A DNA stretch of 39,538 nucleotides from Proteromonas lacertae (lineage: Eukaryota > Sar > Bigyra > Opalinata > Proteromonadidae): positions 1 to 39,538 of the forward strand of contig NGBS01001213.1 of assembly GCA_002245135.1 (NCBI GenBank), read 5' to 3'. The position numbers and the translations under genes were made by a program. Position 1 is the stretch's first letter, and the number at the start of each line of letters is the position of its first letter. Under the pieces are notes generated by a model. That model was given only the letters and a program-made list of their open reading frames with translations, made no database searches and was not told the DNA's origin. Of this stretch, positions 1 through 12,505 are shown in pieces.

Positions 1-3000
1 ATGATGAACAGATAAAAATAGTCCAATATTTTAACCAATACAATGTTGCTGCTAAAGGGTATAAAATAGCTGTTCTAATGCTGATGAATACCTTACTCAC
101 AAAGATACTACTCTATTTGCTGGTGCTTATATATATCAGGATATTTGATGAATTATCAATCTCCTGAGAATCAAGCATTTTTAACAGCATTAAATCTAGC
201 TTCAGGTGAATATTTAACTGATTCATTGTATATCAGGAATATTCCTGAAAATGATTTTACAGTATATAGATAGTTTATACAAATACCTGTATCGGTTTTT
301 ATTCAAAATATGACATTTAAAAGAATAAATGCATATGTTTCAGAGGATCTTATATATTTATATACAAATCAGTATTTTATGCGAAGTTCCTATTTAGGAG
401 AGGTGCAAGCAAATGGAGATATCAATTTATACACAATTTCAGAAATTACTTTCCTTTAGAGGCATATGACGATTTAGTGTAATAGATCAGAATAGATGTA
501 ATGAAATAGTGAATTAGAGGTAGAAGATGTTTTTTTATAGGATTAATTACTGATAGGTCATTGAAAGCTGAATATATCATTCCCATATTCAACAGTGTAT
601 ATATATCTGCAAATGCAAATAATCTGAGAAAGTAAAAAAAGGCTGATATTACTGGTAGATTCAAATTACTCACATACTCCTGCTGAACAATATGATTATT
701 ATGTAGAGAATAAAATAAAGGTTATTATTTATTATTCACATGGAAATATTATAAACAAAGATATACCTCAATTAGATATCTATCATGAAAATCGTGATGA
801 TTTACCTGTCATTTTCAATATAGGTTACCTTTCAGGTTTATATTGTCATCCAAGAGTATTTAATACAGGTTTAACTGCTCCATCAATCTTAAATTTGATG
901 TTGAATTTGGAAAATGATAGGAAAGATGTGATATTAATTACTGCACTGAGTATAAATATAAATTTTATTATTATTATTATTATTATTAGAGCTGCAAAAA
1001 CACTTAAAACATGCAGAAAATACAATCAAACAGAATAATACTCTGTTAGAATCTTTAATAATTCAGTTGGATAATATTCAGAATTCTGTTCAAAGTATTA
1101 TCACAACAATCGATGGATATAAGACAAAGAATAATATATTAATTATATCAATAACAGCTCCACCATATTCATCTGAATTTATGAAACAATACAGTCGTAA
1201 AGGATATAGTGAAAATCAATTTAAAGTTTATATAATGGGATTATCTTATATTGATTATGTTGATGATAATTCTGTATTTATATATATTATATATGTTATA
1301 TTTTAATAGTGGAAAGATTTTTACACTATAATGTATTTTGATGGTAAATGTGGAAATAATAATCATATATGTGATACATACAAAATAATAAGTCCAAACA
1401 ACTTGATGACTGAAATTGCATATTTTGCTTATTTATCAACTCAGATTGCATATCAAATATTCACTACTTTAACATCAATAACACCTGATAATATTCTATC
1501 TATTTTACCATCGTTAGATATTTACAGCGAAAAAATATAAAGTACAATATACAAGAGAAAATACATTACAATTAATAACAAATTATGCAAGACAGTTGAT
1601 ACAAAAGATTTTACCATCATTCAAGAAATAAAGAAGATAATTGTACAATTATGAATGGTTTCCAGTTCCTCACACTTCATCAACAGTAAATGAGAATATG
1701 TGTATGTGATTGGAGTAAATATAATAGTAATTATACAAAAGAAGGTAAAACTTTGATAATAATCAGTATATTTGAAACAATTCCTCGATTGTTAATGAAT
1801 TCATTATTTACCAGTGACCAATTTAATGTCTGTTTCATTTTATGATACTAAGTATAGATATAGAGTAATAGAATATCAATTGAGTAATAATCCTAAGAAG
1901 TTAAAGACTCAAGTGGAAAAATTAATAGAGAATATAATCCAATCGCATTCTTAGCTGGTGATAATTACATGAAGATGAAGAAACTGATAGAAATAACCAG
2001 TAGAAGAAATAATAACATTTGATTTGTATTTGAATGAGAAAAAATGATTGTTCACCATATCTATTCTATACAAATTTCAACTTTATTCAACTCTATTTTC
2101 CTGTAATCTATTATGCTTTAGACTCAAAATTGAAAAGTTTTTACATAATAACTGATATAGACGATGAGAATGATGATGAAATGTATAAATACATAATAAA
2201 AACACTGAAGAAGTTAGATCAAACAGATATGAAAGTAGTTAGAACTTCAATCAATACAAAATCAATAAGTGATATATTTATTGATATAAGAACTCAATTT
2301 CCAGATGGTAATTGTGGAATATTAGTAAATTTAGATGATGATGAAAAAATATTAGAAGTTGGAGCAGAATTTCAAATCATCAAGACTTCCATTTCCTTCA
2401 TATACACCATCATTAATGAAGTTTAAAGCCTTAAAACAATACATAATCCAAATTAGATAATTTTATGTTTATTTCAGATCATATAAAAGAAAGTGAATCA
2501 AAGTTTGTTAATGTTGTTTTAGATCGTATTACAGAATTTGAAGATATTTATTATGATTATAATTATCTATTATATCCATTATTTTATGCACAATCAATGT
2601 TGACTTTATCGATAAATATGAATTCAAATTGTTTAGAAGAAAAGAATTGTGATATAAATATGAGAAAAAGCTGAATTAAATGTTGGTTTAGATACTCCAT
2701 TGACATTTTCAATCAGTAACCAATTATCTCATTATTTAACTATTATGATAATATATGTAGATTTAAATGGTAATAATAACTTTTTTACTACAAGTAATTT
2801 GAATTATCCATTACCTGCAATAATGTTTATTGAGGAAATAGTCAAGTTTGTGATTGTAGTAAATATGATACAATATTAACAACTTCTTCTACTTCATCTG
2901 CTTCAAACAGTAATGTTACAAACGAATTCATCACGAATAGAATTAAAGTAAGGTTTGGTATGTTGTTTGTAAGATGTGAAAAGTTAAAATATGAATCTGG

Positions 3001-5323
3001 AATGGTTTCTAGGATAATATATGCACTGGGAACTTATTTTAATAATGTTGCTGATACAAAATTTCAATATGAAGGAATAGTAAAACATGCAAATACCGAA
3101 GAAGAGATAAATCAAATATTTGAAGAATTTCATACTAAATATAATATCAAACATGTGTTTGGAGTATTAGGAGGAGTTATGATGGATCATATTGTTAAGA
3201 AATTAGATCAATATGATATGCAATTGTGGTATATTGGATATTGTTATTCATTGGAGAAATGTAGTCCAAGAGTGTTTACATATTCTGCAAATGATTTGTT
3301 GATTACAACAATGTATAACTTTGTTCATACTACAAATCGAAAATTAGTATTTCTAGTATAGTGATATACCAAATAAAGTGAAAATCATTAACAATATAAA
3401 AGAATCAATTTTCATTTTCTGAAAATGTAATATATATTGATATTGAAGATAATACTGACTTCAATAGATAATATAATCAAAGAAATATATTCATTTATGC
3501 CAACAGGTGGTAATATTATAGTATTTAATACATATAATATTGCAGAAAAAGCCAATCAAATTATGAATGTTTTTTCTACTATGCAATTGGGAAGAAATTA
3601 TCAATTCTATGCATTAACATCATTCTTTAATGATAATGCTATATCCGCTAGAAATTACAATATTTATTTTTACACAATATTTGATTTCTTCTTATCTACA
3701 GAACGAAGTAATTTATTTGATAATATCTATCATACAATTTATAGAAAAGATAAGATATTTTATATATATGAGTTATTAGCAGCTGATGCATTTTTCAATT
3801 TCCATGATCAGATCACATCTCATAATCCATATGATTTATATACACTACAAAGAACAATGCTAACTACACAGTTTGATACTGTAAGTGGAATTAATTCTAT
3901 GAAATCTAATCTGTATGAACGTTTGCCTTCAGTTGTAGTAAATATTAGTCAGTCTAATGTAATTAGCTATGTTTCAACAACTAAAACATCAAACATATTA
4001 TATGTTGATTCAAATGTGATGAGAAATTATTGTAATTTCACTGAAGAAAATGAAGCCAGATTTAAGACCCATCAATTTATTCACATTAGGTTTAATACAT
4101 GATGAAACATTTGGAATTGAAAGAGAAATGGTAAAAACATCATTTGAAAGTGGAATTGATAATATAAACAATAAATATGGAGGTATATTAGGAGTTACAG
4201 TTAGTTATAAATCATTAACATATACATCCAATACAAATGAAACAGATTTCATCATATCATTCAGACATTTGATGGATTTGGGTGTTAGAATATTTATTGG
4301 TTATTTAAGTGATCCATTAATAACAATAATATCGAATGAAATTGAAAATGATAATTCAATATTGTTAATTGTAGCGAGTAATACATATATAGCAAAATGT
4401 AATAATAATAATATATTATTCTATGGTGGAAGTATCTATGACTCAATGAATCCTGGACTATTATATATAATCAATAATTGTGAGAATATATTAATGTTAT
4501 ATAGTGTTACTCAAAAACATAAAACTTTGTTAGAAATATATGAAAATATGTTTGTAGAAAATGGAATGGAAATTAGTTATAAACTCGCAATTAGTGATAA
4601 TACTAATCAATATTATAATATATTAAGTTCATTAAATCAATATTTAAGTCACAGTAGTTGTATTGTTACAATTGTATCTCCAAATCAAATTAGTTCATTA
4701 TTAACAGAGTTATATTCCTATAATTTGGTTGGAAGTTCAAGCAAAATCATATGTTTAAATACTGATCCAGGTTTAATCAAATTTAATGCAAGTGATAAAG
4801 TACAACCTACAATAGATACTTATTTCTTTACAATCTTTAATCCAACTGAAGCTAAAGAAGAAGGAGAAGATAATTCAATAACTTATGAAATATTGAATAG
4901 ATATTATGACAAATATGGTAAAAATATAACTCTTTCTAGATTAACCTATAATTTATATACTATACCATTGTTCTTAAGATATTCGACACATACTATACAC
5001 AGTAATGAAGTTAGTGAATTGATTTATACATTTTATAAGATTCCTATTGTAACACCAGCTGGAATAGTTTATATAGGAAAGAATCATTATTTTCAAGGAT
5101 ATTTCTATTTCATAAAATTAGAAGAAGTTGATAAAAGTGATAATGTTACATTGAAGTTTAAAACTGTATTTAAATCTTCATCGCCAGTTAAATCTGAACC
5201 ATTTCCTCCATACAGTGGTAAAAGATGTGAAGTTAGTGATTTACAACCGATTGTAGAACATACAAAGAATAGAATATTGGATAATATTGAAGGAGTTACA
5301 AAAGTACCGAAATAAAAATTGCT
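1..5323 (+). CDS. 5' portion of the same receptor gene: about five more flytrap modules, frame-broken, start outside window
   Basis: Flytrap-like sequence continues to the left edge. Module ends recur near 450, 1700, 2870, 4050 and 5240, the same 1.2-kb spacing as in the intact part. Long coding pieces are seen at 2034-2426, 2960-3361, 3437-4102 and 4050-5315. Two introns of the local type fit the frame well (950-989 and 1274-1309, both GTAT...TAG), so splicing signals survive. Other breaks have no intron to explain them: frame changes near 4080 and 5300, and stop codons near 270, 1545, 1635 and 2430. No membrane helices lie between these modules and the intact part, so they belong to one ectodomain. 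Either the 5' half is decaying or the assembly holds indel errors here. I cannot tell which. Confidence 0.65.
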
Positions 5324-8300
5324 TTGGTATTTTCTATTAGTCATAATGATAATTACTATGATATTTCTAATTATCTATCTGCCATTGCAGGATATAATTA
5401 TGTACAGAATGAAAATGAAAACTATCAAATCTCTTACAAGTTATTTGATGTAGAAAGTTCACCAACAACAACATGTGAATCATTAATTGATCAAGCGATA
5501 GAAGAAGGATTTAAGATAGTTATAAGTGGTAATTCAAAAGAATGTATGAAGATAATAATCAATAAGATAAAAGATGATCATAAAGATATATTATATTTTA
5601 TTACTACACCAATAACTGGCGAAATATGTTATAAGAACGTAATTATAACATCTGGAGTTCCAAGTCAATATTATTTCAATTCAATTCATTACTATGCTTT
5701 GAATGGATATCTTACTAATATATCATATATATTTTATAATTCAAATGATCAATCAACGATTGATGTAAAGAATATATTGGAGAAATTGTTAAAAGACAGA
5801 CTAGATCGTCCATCTCCATCAATTAGTGTTGATGTGTCAAATGCAACAGAAATGAATGATTCAATGATAGTAATAGAGGCATTTGCTGGAGTAATATTTT
5901 TAGCAACAGATTTAGGAGATTCTCAATCAGTTTTATATGAGTTTTATATAAGAAATTTGGATAGAGATAAGTGGAGAATAATAGCATTATTACTAACAGA
6001 AAAGAATGTTAAAACAATGCCATTCTATTTGAAAGATAGAATTGATATAATAGGTGGTTATTTTAATAAGAATAATGAAGAAGGTGATATGAACCAAGTG
6101 TTTCTAAAGTACTTATATGAATACTCAATGATATCTGAACCATTCAATCAAATGTCAAATATATTTATGGCATTTATAATACTAAATAAATTATTCCAAA
6201 AAATGAAAGATTCAGATATAGTTATGAATAGAAACAATGAAATAACTCAATTCAATTTATCAAGTATTTATTATTCTGATTTTGATAGTCATGAAGGAGT
6301 AACTCAATTAGCATCAAATAATAACATTTTCAATTATTTTCAATTAGTTAGAGTATATGCAAATAATACAGTTGAAATATTAAAGAGGTATTATTTCAAT
6401 GAATATCCATATGCATTTAATTGGGAATTGAACCAAGGGAAAATGTGTGATTTTACAAAAGAAGAATATATTTATACTGTTCCAGTAATTGTAATAGAAA
6501 CAGTAATAATGATTAGAAGTGACAAAGATTATGAAATTTATGGAATGTTCCATGCAATTAAAGAACGATTTAATATATTAGGAAAAGACACAAACGATTA
6601 TTTTGATATAAGAAGCTATTTATTAAGAACTGAATCAGAATGTGATGATTTCGAAGATATAATTAAACAATTCAAATATGATTCAACTGTTTATTTATAC
6701 TTACCAAGTGAATGTTTGAAAAAGTTTATCAATTTGGTGGAAGGAAAAAACTTCAAAGTAACAATAATCAATGAAGTGAATGAGACATTTTGTTTTGAAA
6801 ATGTTTATCATGGTTCATTTGTGCCAAAGAGTAATGTTCCTGTTGTTTTAGAAACATTTTATAATATATTTAGATACTTCATATTAGTAGTGATTCATGA
6901 TAATGATTATGTTAAATTACATCAATATTTTGAGAAGACAGGACAGTATTTATTAATTCCAGAAATATATTCAATGACATTTGATGATATTAAAGAAAGT
7001 AAGAATGAATTGAATGGAATATTAGAAAAATCTATTGACTATAAAGTTGCAATAATGATGGATTCAAGTGATATTGAAGATTTAGATTACATTCTGGATT
7101 ATATAAATAATACACTATTAACAACCAATTCAATAGATGTAAATAATATATTTTATATGTCTCAACATCCTGAAAATAAACCAATGAAATATAAATATTT
7201 ACCTCATTTCTGGAATTTGAATGGAAAGTTTAGTAGTAAGAAGAATAACTATAAATATGACTCTAATAATGATGATGATTTAGAAAATTATATTTCCAAA
7301 GTATTATATGATTTTGATTATACTTCATTATTGCTAAATAAAGAACTTAGTAGAGATGTTGTATCAGAATTGAACATATTATATTTTTGGTACGAATTTA
7401 GAAGAAAATATGGCAAAATAACTCCAAATGATAAACATTTTAGAGAACATGTATATAATTTTAAGTGTTATTCTTATGAAAATGATGGAATGGATAGTAG
7501 AAATGCAATATATATGCAAAGAAACAATTATTTGACAAAATCAATTACAATGTCTTATCATGAATTCAATGGAGAATTGATAGAATATTCATTTTCACCA
7601 AATGGAGCAATATTATTTAGTATGGATGATAATTATGACTTTGATGGTGTTAATAATGGAAATAATAATAAACTTACAGCTTGTATGTGGAATGATGATA
7701 TGAATAGTCATTCAGGTAATAAAGAATTGAATTTATATTACATTGGTTTGATATTACCATTAACTATTGAAGATTATTATACTAATGGAATTCAACGGTT
7801 TATATTGTTAGTCAAACTAGTAGATGATTATAATGATGTAAATTCATTCAGTAGTAATACATATTTAGCTGTAAAATCACATAATATGAAAAAGAGAGAT
7901 GTAAATGAACTACAAAAGTATTTAGATGAAATGCATAAGAATAAGATTAATATAGTATTTACATCTTTTGGATTTTTTGATGTTTCCAAACTTAATCTTT
8001 ATAATGATACACTGTATTTAACAGTTGGATATGATACTCAAATAGTATGTAGAGATAATATCATTCATATGACTAATTCATTAGCAATTATTTCATATTT
8101 ACATGAAAGATCATTTATAAGAGAATCTAATGATGTGATTATATTATATGATTATTCACCCATGTCTAAATTGTTAATATATCATATTGATAAAAGCTTG
8201 AATGATTCAAACCTTTATTATCAACAATTCAATGTATATGATGAGTTATATAAAGATGAAAGTGAGAAAAAAAAGTTATATAATAATATTTACGATTATT

Positions 8301-11300
8301 GTAAATCATCTAAGAATAAGTGTTATATAATTGTTTCAATATATAAAAATGATGTTGGAGAAGAATATAAGTATATATATGAAAGTGGATTATTGACAAA
8401 AATAAAAGATATAATTATATACAATATGTTTTCATTAATGGAAATACCAAATCATGGTTCTTATAAAAAATATTTATGTGATGTAAAATCAATAGTAACC
8501 TATACACCAGCATTACAGAATTCTTCATATTCATTCTTATCAAATGGAACAAAAACATTTCAAAAATATTGTAAAGATTATTTCCCTTATGATAATTACT
8601 ATTCTTCTTCAACAGAAGATATATTTTCAGCATTTAAGATGTTAGAGTTAGTTTTAAACAGATTCACTAGTAATGATGATAAAAATTTATTATTATCTAG
8701 TTATACTTCGAGAGATTATATCACTCAGTTGATAAATCATCAATATTCTAACAGTGGAGTAACGATGTATTTAGGAGGTGATTTATACATTCAAAGGTAT
8801 TATTTCCATACAGAATTTAACTGTGAGTATGAAAATGAAAGAATTATTGATGTAACTAATCAATTAGCACCAAGAGATTATGATAAATATATTGAGAAAT
8901 GTACAACGAGAGAGGTAAATGTTAAAGTAGGATTATTGTTTGATTATTCTGAAGAAAAACAGAAGAAATTATCACATATACTATTAGTATTAATAGATTC
9001 ATTAATTAGAGATAATAACAAATTCAATTCTTCAACAAATGTTCATATTGAATTTAAAGTATTTCCATATTATAATGATGAAAATAAGGACAAGTTAGTG
9101 TTTGATAATCTGTTTGAAGTTAACAATGAATATAAGATATTATTTACATCAAATTCTATGGATGTGATTAGATATTTATTACTCAATTATGAAAGAAAAA
9201 TTCAATACAAATTGATTTATTCGACTGTATTTGTATATCCGCCAATATGTAATAAGAATATATTCTTTATTTCTCCATCAATGAAGAGTAGAATTGAACC
9301 ATCATTGAAATTCAGTCAAAGATTAGGATTTAAGAATATAATGTTATTAATACAAGAAAGTATGGTTGTAAGTGGATATATGGATGATTTGATAGCTTAT
9401 ATAACTAAAAATGTAAAAGAATATATTGAAGATAGTGTAATTGTTAAAACATATGTAATTCCTGTATTTGATGGTATAGAAAATAGTGAAAGAACTAAAC
9501 TAATAAATGAAACAGTAATGTTTATAAAAGAATTTATAAGGAATGATACAATACTAATTTTAAACTCATTAAATGGTAATGAATTAACATTATTTGAAGA
9601 TTTTATTTACATCAATCAAATATCTTATATTAGAGCACTTCAAATTATTTATTATGTTGATGAATATGAATTAGGAACAGATAAAATGCCAAGATTGTAT
9701 GGAAATATAATAACTAGAACATATTTGAATGATAATACCAATATAAACTCAATTAATTTCCAAAACTATGTAAATACTAATGTTGGTAAAATTGATGTTA
9801 TATCTCAGTCAATATCTGATTTTGAAAGTATTTACAAAATATTCATTAATTCATATACTCAAAGTAGAAATCTGATGAAATCTGATGGTTTAGATGTGAA
9901 TGATAATGTAGTTTCCTTAGATTATATTCGAAGAGCTAGTCAATTAATATTAATAGATACATCCTCAGGAACAAAACAAGGAACAGTAACAAATCAATTT
10001 ATTCAAGTAATAAAATTAGCCGAATTAAGTATGTCAGGAATACCAGTATTGGTTGATGATACGAAATTTACTGTAATGAAACATCCAGAAGTTTATTATG
10101 GTGATGTAGCAGAATGTAATGTTGGACCATTATTATTAAGATATGAATTACCAAGTGATAGTTTAATAGCTGTGATAGTAGTAATGGTACTAGTTTCAAT
10201 AGCAATTTATATAGTAATTGGATTTATAATTAAATTCAGAAGATTCAAAATAATAAGAGCAGCAAGTCATACATTTGTAATATATTTCTTATTCAGTGGT
10301 ACAATAGCATTATGGTCAATCATTCCAATGAATATATCTCAATATAGTGATGGAACGTGTATGGTATTTCAAGCAATCTTTTATCTATTATTATTGAATT
10401 ACTCTTGTATAATTGTGTTAAGAACTTGGAGAATTCATGCAGTTTATAACAATAGAGATATGAAAAGGTTAAGAATAAATAATGAGAAGGTATTTATGAG
10501 ATTGTTTTTATATTTATCAATATTTGTGGTATTATCATTAATATGGGGATTGATATATCCATTCTCGAAATATGAAGAAAAAATTTCAACAGATGAAGGT
10601 AATTATTTAGTTTCATATTATATTCCAACATGTAATAGATCAGTTGTATATGATGCAGTGTTTTTTATATTCCTATTATTTATCTTTGTATTAGGTTTAT
10701 ACTATTCCTATACAACTAGAAATTGTGTTGATGATTATAATGATTCAAACACATTAACAGCATGTATTGGATGTTTATTTGTGTGTTTTGTTCTATACTT
10801 CGCTATTGAAATGACATTAACATCATCTCCAGCAGCTAAATTCTTATTAGAGAGTATAGGAATAGTGTTGATTAATATTGGAATAACATTGATTATAATA
10901 ACTCCAAAATTCTATAAAATAGTAAGAGAATATTCATCAATGAAACCATCTTCAGATAATAGTAGTAATAAAGAAAAAGAAGGAATGAAAAAGGATGTAT
11001 ATTCATCAATTCATTTAGCCAATAAAATCAGGCCATTATCTCCACCAGGAAGTAAACCAACAACTGGAAGAACTGATTATGAAACAAATGCAGACACAGC
11101 AACTACCACAACAACTACAACAAATGTTACAAATATAATAGCACAACGAAATGGACCTTATGTGGATCAATTAGTCAATAATCAAAAGATATATGTGAAA
11201 CAGAATAAAGATATGGTTCCTGTAAATAATAGCCTTGGAATGGAATATAATGTATTATCTCAATCAGAACCTGGACTTATGGATGATAGTAAAAATAACC

Positions 11301-11518
11301 AGAGTAATTATGATAGAAATAATACTCCACTTAGACAACCTCATAATTATAGCTTGAATATTTTGCCTAATCATTTAGAAACTAATCTTAATGCAAATCC
11401 AAATAATAAATATCCCATGGTTAGTATGCCAGTGGAAAGGAGGAATGATAATAGTGTTGTTTTGATTAATACGCCAGGATTTGAAACAGATACTATTGAA
11501 ACAGATGAAGTTATGTAG
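5324..11518 (+). CDS. Class C GPCR with tandem Venus-flytrap ectodomain (intact 3' part)
   Basis: An uninterrupted 2064-codon frame. Residues 1 to about 1600 hold four successive Venus-flytrap (ANF receptor/periplasmic-binding type I) modules, starting near residues 1, 390, 805 and 1205. Module starts look alike (for example KIALVFSIS, VKVGLLFDYS). Residues about 1614-1875 form a seven-helix domain: TM1 LIAVIVVMVLVSIAIYIV, then a TM3 segment with CMVFQ and LRTWRIH, an ECL2 cysteine in PTCNRSV (the usual class C disulphide partner), and TM7 ending ITPKFYK. About 190 residues of Ser/Asn/Thr-rich cytoplasmic tail follow. Family knowledge: class C receptors (GABA-B/mGlu type) normally carry one flytrap. 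The cysteine-rich linker of mGlu receptors is absent, as in GABA-B. The frame continues upstream without a convincing start, so this is the 3' portion of a larger gene. Confidence 0.9.
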   Translation: MVFSISHNDNYYDISNYLSAIAGYNYVQNENENYQISYKLFDVESSPTTTCESLIDQAIEEGFKIVISGNSKECMKIIINKIKDDHKDILYFITTPITGEICYKNVIITSGVPSQYYFNSIHYYALNGYLTNISYIFYNSNDQSTIDVKNILEKLLKDRLDRPSPSISVDVSNATEMNDSMIVIEAFAGVIFLATDLGDSQSVLYEFYIRNLDRDKWRIIALLLTEKNVKTMPFYLKDRIDIIGGYFNKNNEEGDMNQVFLKYLYEYSMISEPFNQMSNIFMAFIILNKLFQKMKDSDIVMNRNNEITQFNLSSIYYSDFDSHEGVTQLASNNNIFNYFQLVRVYANNTVEILKRYYFNEYPYAFNWELNQGKMCDFTKEEYIYTVPVIVIETVIMIRSDKDYEIYGMFHAIKERFNILGKDTNDYFDIRSYLLRTESECDDFEDIIKQFKYDSTVYLYLPSECLKKFINLVEGKNFKVTIINEVNETFCFENVYHGSFVPKSNVPVVLETFYNIFRYFILVVIHDNDYVKLHQYFEKTGQYLLIPEIYSMTFDDIKESKNELNGILEKSIDYKVAIMMDSSDIEDLDYILDYINNTLLTTNSIDVNNIFYMSQHPENKPMKYKYLPHFWNLNGKFSSKKNNYKYDSNNDDDLENYISKVLYDFDYTSLLLNKELSRDVVSELNILYFWYEFRRKYGKITPNDKHFREHVYNFKCYSYENDGMDSRNAIYMQRNNYLTKSITMSYHEFNGELIEYSFSPNGAILFSMDDNYDFDGVNNGNNNKLTACMWNDDMNSHSGNKELNLYYIGLILPLTIEDYYTNGIQRFILLVKLVDDYNDVNSFSSNTYLAVKSHNMKKRDVNELQKYLDEMHKNKINIVFTSFGFFDVSKLNLYNDTLYLTVGYDTQIVCRDNIIHMTNSLAIISYLHERSFIRESNDVIILYDYSPMSKLLIYHIDKSLNDSNLYYQQFNVYDELYKDESEKKKLYNNIYDYCKSSKNKCYIIVSIYKNDVGEEYKYIYESGLLTKIKDIIIYNMFSLMEIPNHGSYKKYLCDVKSIVTYTPALQNSSYSFLSNGTKTFQKYCKDYFPYDNYYSSSTEDIFSAFKMLELVLNRFTSNDDKNLLLSSYTSRDYITQLINHQYSNSGVTMYLGGDLYIQRYYFHTEFNCEYENERIIDVTNQLAPRDYDKYIEKCTTREVNVKVGLLFDYSEEKQKKLSHILLVLIDSLIRDNNKFNSSTNVHIEFKVFPYYNDENKDKLVFDNLFEVNNEYKILFTSNSMDVIRYLLLNYERKIQYKLIYSTVFVYPPICNKNIFFISPSMKSRIEPSLKFSQRLGFKNIMLLIQESMVVSGYMDDLIAYITKNVKEYIEDSVIVKTYVIPVFDGIENSERTKLINETVMFIKEFIRNDTILILNSLNGNELTLFEDFIYINQISYIRALQIIYYVDEYELGTDKMPRLYGNIITRTYLNDNTNINSINFQNYVNTNVGKIDVISQSISDFESIYKIFINSYTQSRNLMKSDGLDVNDNVVSLDYIRRASQLILIDTSSGTKQGTVTNQFIQVIKLAELSMSGIPVLVDDTKFTVMKHPEVYYGDVAECNVGPLLLRYELPSDSLIAVIVVMVLVSIAIYIVIGFIIKFRRFKIIRAASHTFVIYFLFSGTIALWSIIPMNISQYSDGTCMVFQAIFYLLLLNYSCIIVLRTWRIHAVYNNRDMKRLRINNEKVFMRLFLYLSIFVVLSLIWGLIYPFSKYEEKISTDEGNYLVSYYIPTCNRSVVYDAVFFIFLLFIFVLGLYYSYTTRNCVDDYNDSNTLTACIGCLFVCFVLYFAIEMTLTSSPAAKFLLESIGIVLINIGITLIIITPKFYKIVREYSSMKPSSDNSSNKEKEGMKKDVYSSIHLANKIRPLSPPGSKPTTGRTDYETNADTATTTTTTTNVTNIIAQRNGPYVDQLVNNQKIYVKQNKDMVPVNNSLGMEYNVLSQSEPGLMDDSKNNQSNYDRNNTPLRQPHNYSLNILPNHLETNLNANPNNKYPMVSMPVERRNDNSVVLINTPGFETDTIETDEVM

Positions 11519-11666
11519 ATGTTGTTTAAAAATGGTATTATTATTTATTAACTTTTTTGTTTGTTTTTTGTTGAACTTGGTTATTCAAAATAGAATCAAT
11601 TTTTCGTTAAAATTCTATTTTGAATTTTTTCATAAATCTGTTGCTAAGCTTTATATATTTGCATAT

Positions 11667-12387
11667 ATGTTTAATAAATTGTATAATTGAGGTTATATCT
11701 ATACGTAAAATAGAAGTTCAGTTAAATATTTTGCTACTTTGACCAAACCAACAAATCCTTTCTCAATAACAGCATCAATTCTTGCATACTTATTTCAAGT
11801 ACCAAAATATTCACCAAAAGAATCAAATCCTTGGAATACTTTAACAAATTTTGGTTATTTTAATAGAGTTTATAATGTGAATTTAAAATGTGATAGATCC
11901 ATTGTCGAAAGTACATTAATAGTAAAACCTACAAACAGAGCAGATTTATATGTATAATTAAAAAACTATGTCATTATAGATTGATAATAAAGAGTATGAA
12001 AATATTGAATGGATAGAAAGTGATAATAATGTAATAAAAACCATTATAAATAAGAATAAATATCAATTTAAATATACAAACGAATTTAATTCATTTAAGG
12101 TTAGTGATTTGGATAATAATGTATTTTCATATAGTGTAATCCCATTTACACCCAAGAATCCTGCTTTTGAGCCATCTAACGAATTAAAATCCAAAATGAC
12201 AGGTCAAATTACTGAATTGAAGTGCAAAGTGGGTAATGTTGTTAATAAAGATGATGTGATAGGGTATTTAGAATCAATGAAAATGAAAGATGCGCTATTA
12301 GCTCCAAAAACAGGAAAGATTTCAAAAATACTTCACGGAGATGGTGAAATCGTTGAAGGAGGTGATACAATATTAATTGTTGATTAA
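11667..12387 (+). CDS. Free-standing biotin carrier protein with MCC/PCC-type BT domain, probably mitochondrial
   Basis: Three exons (11667-11680, 11714-11951, 11980-12387) joined by introns of 33 and 28 nt give a 219-residue protein; the frame closes exactly. The N-terminus MFNKLSSVKYFATLTK is basic and hydroxylated with no acidic residue, like a mitochondrial presequence. Next comes a helix and NPWNTLTNFGYF, resembling the start of the BT (carboxylase-interaction) domain of 3-methylcrotonyl- or propionyl-CoA carboxylase alpha subunits. The C-terminal 75 residues are a biotinyl domain with the biotin-lysine motif ESMKMKDALLAPKTG. Alpha subunits are usually about 650-730 residues with a biotin carboxylase at the front. 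Here nothing like that precedes the start; the GPCR tail ends 149 bases upstream. It therefore looks like a split carboxylase subunit. Confidence 0.85.
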
Positions 12388-12505
12388 ATGTTTTTTATAT
12401 TAAATAATAAATAATAAAAAACAAAGAAATATATAGATATATATAACAAAAAAATGTAAGTTATTTGTTTGTTACAGGAAAAATTATCATTTCAAATACT
12501 ATTCT

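Noticed and set aside
1-5323. Stop-codon reassignment (TAA/TAG as Gln) to explain in-frame stops in the receptor
   Set aside because: The 2064-codon frame and every other confirmed gene use CAA/CAG for Gln and end at TAA, TAG or TGA with no internal stops. The breaks are also frame shifts, not only stops.
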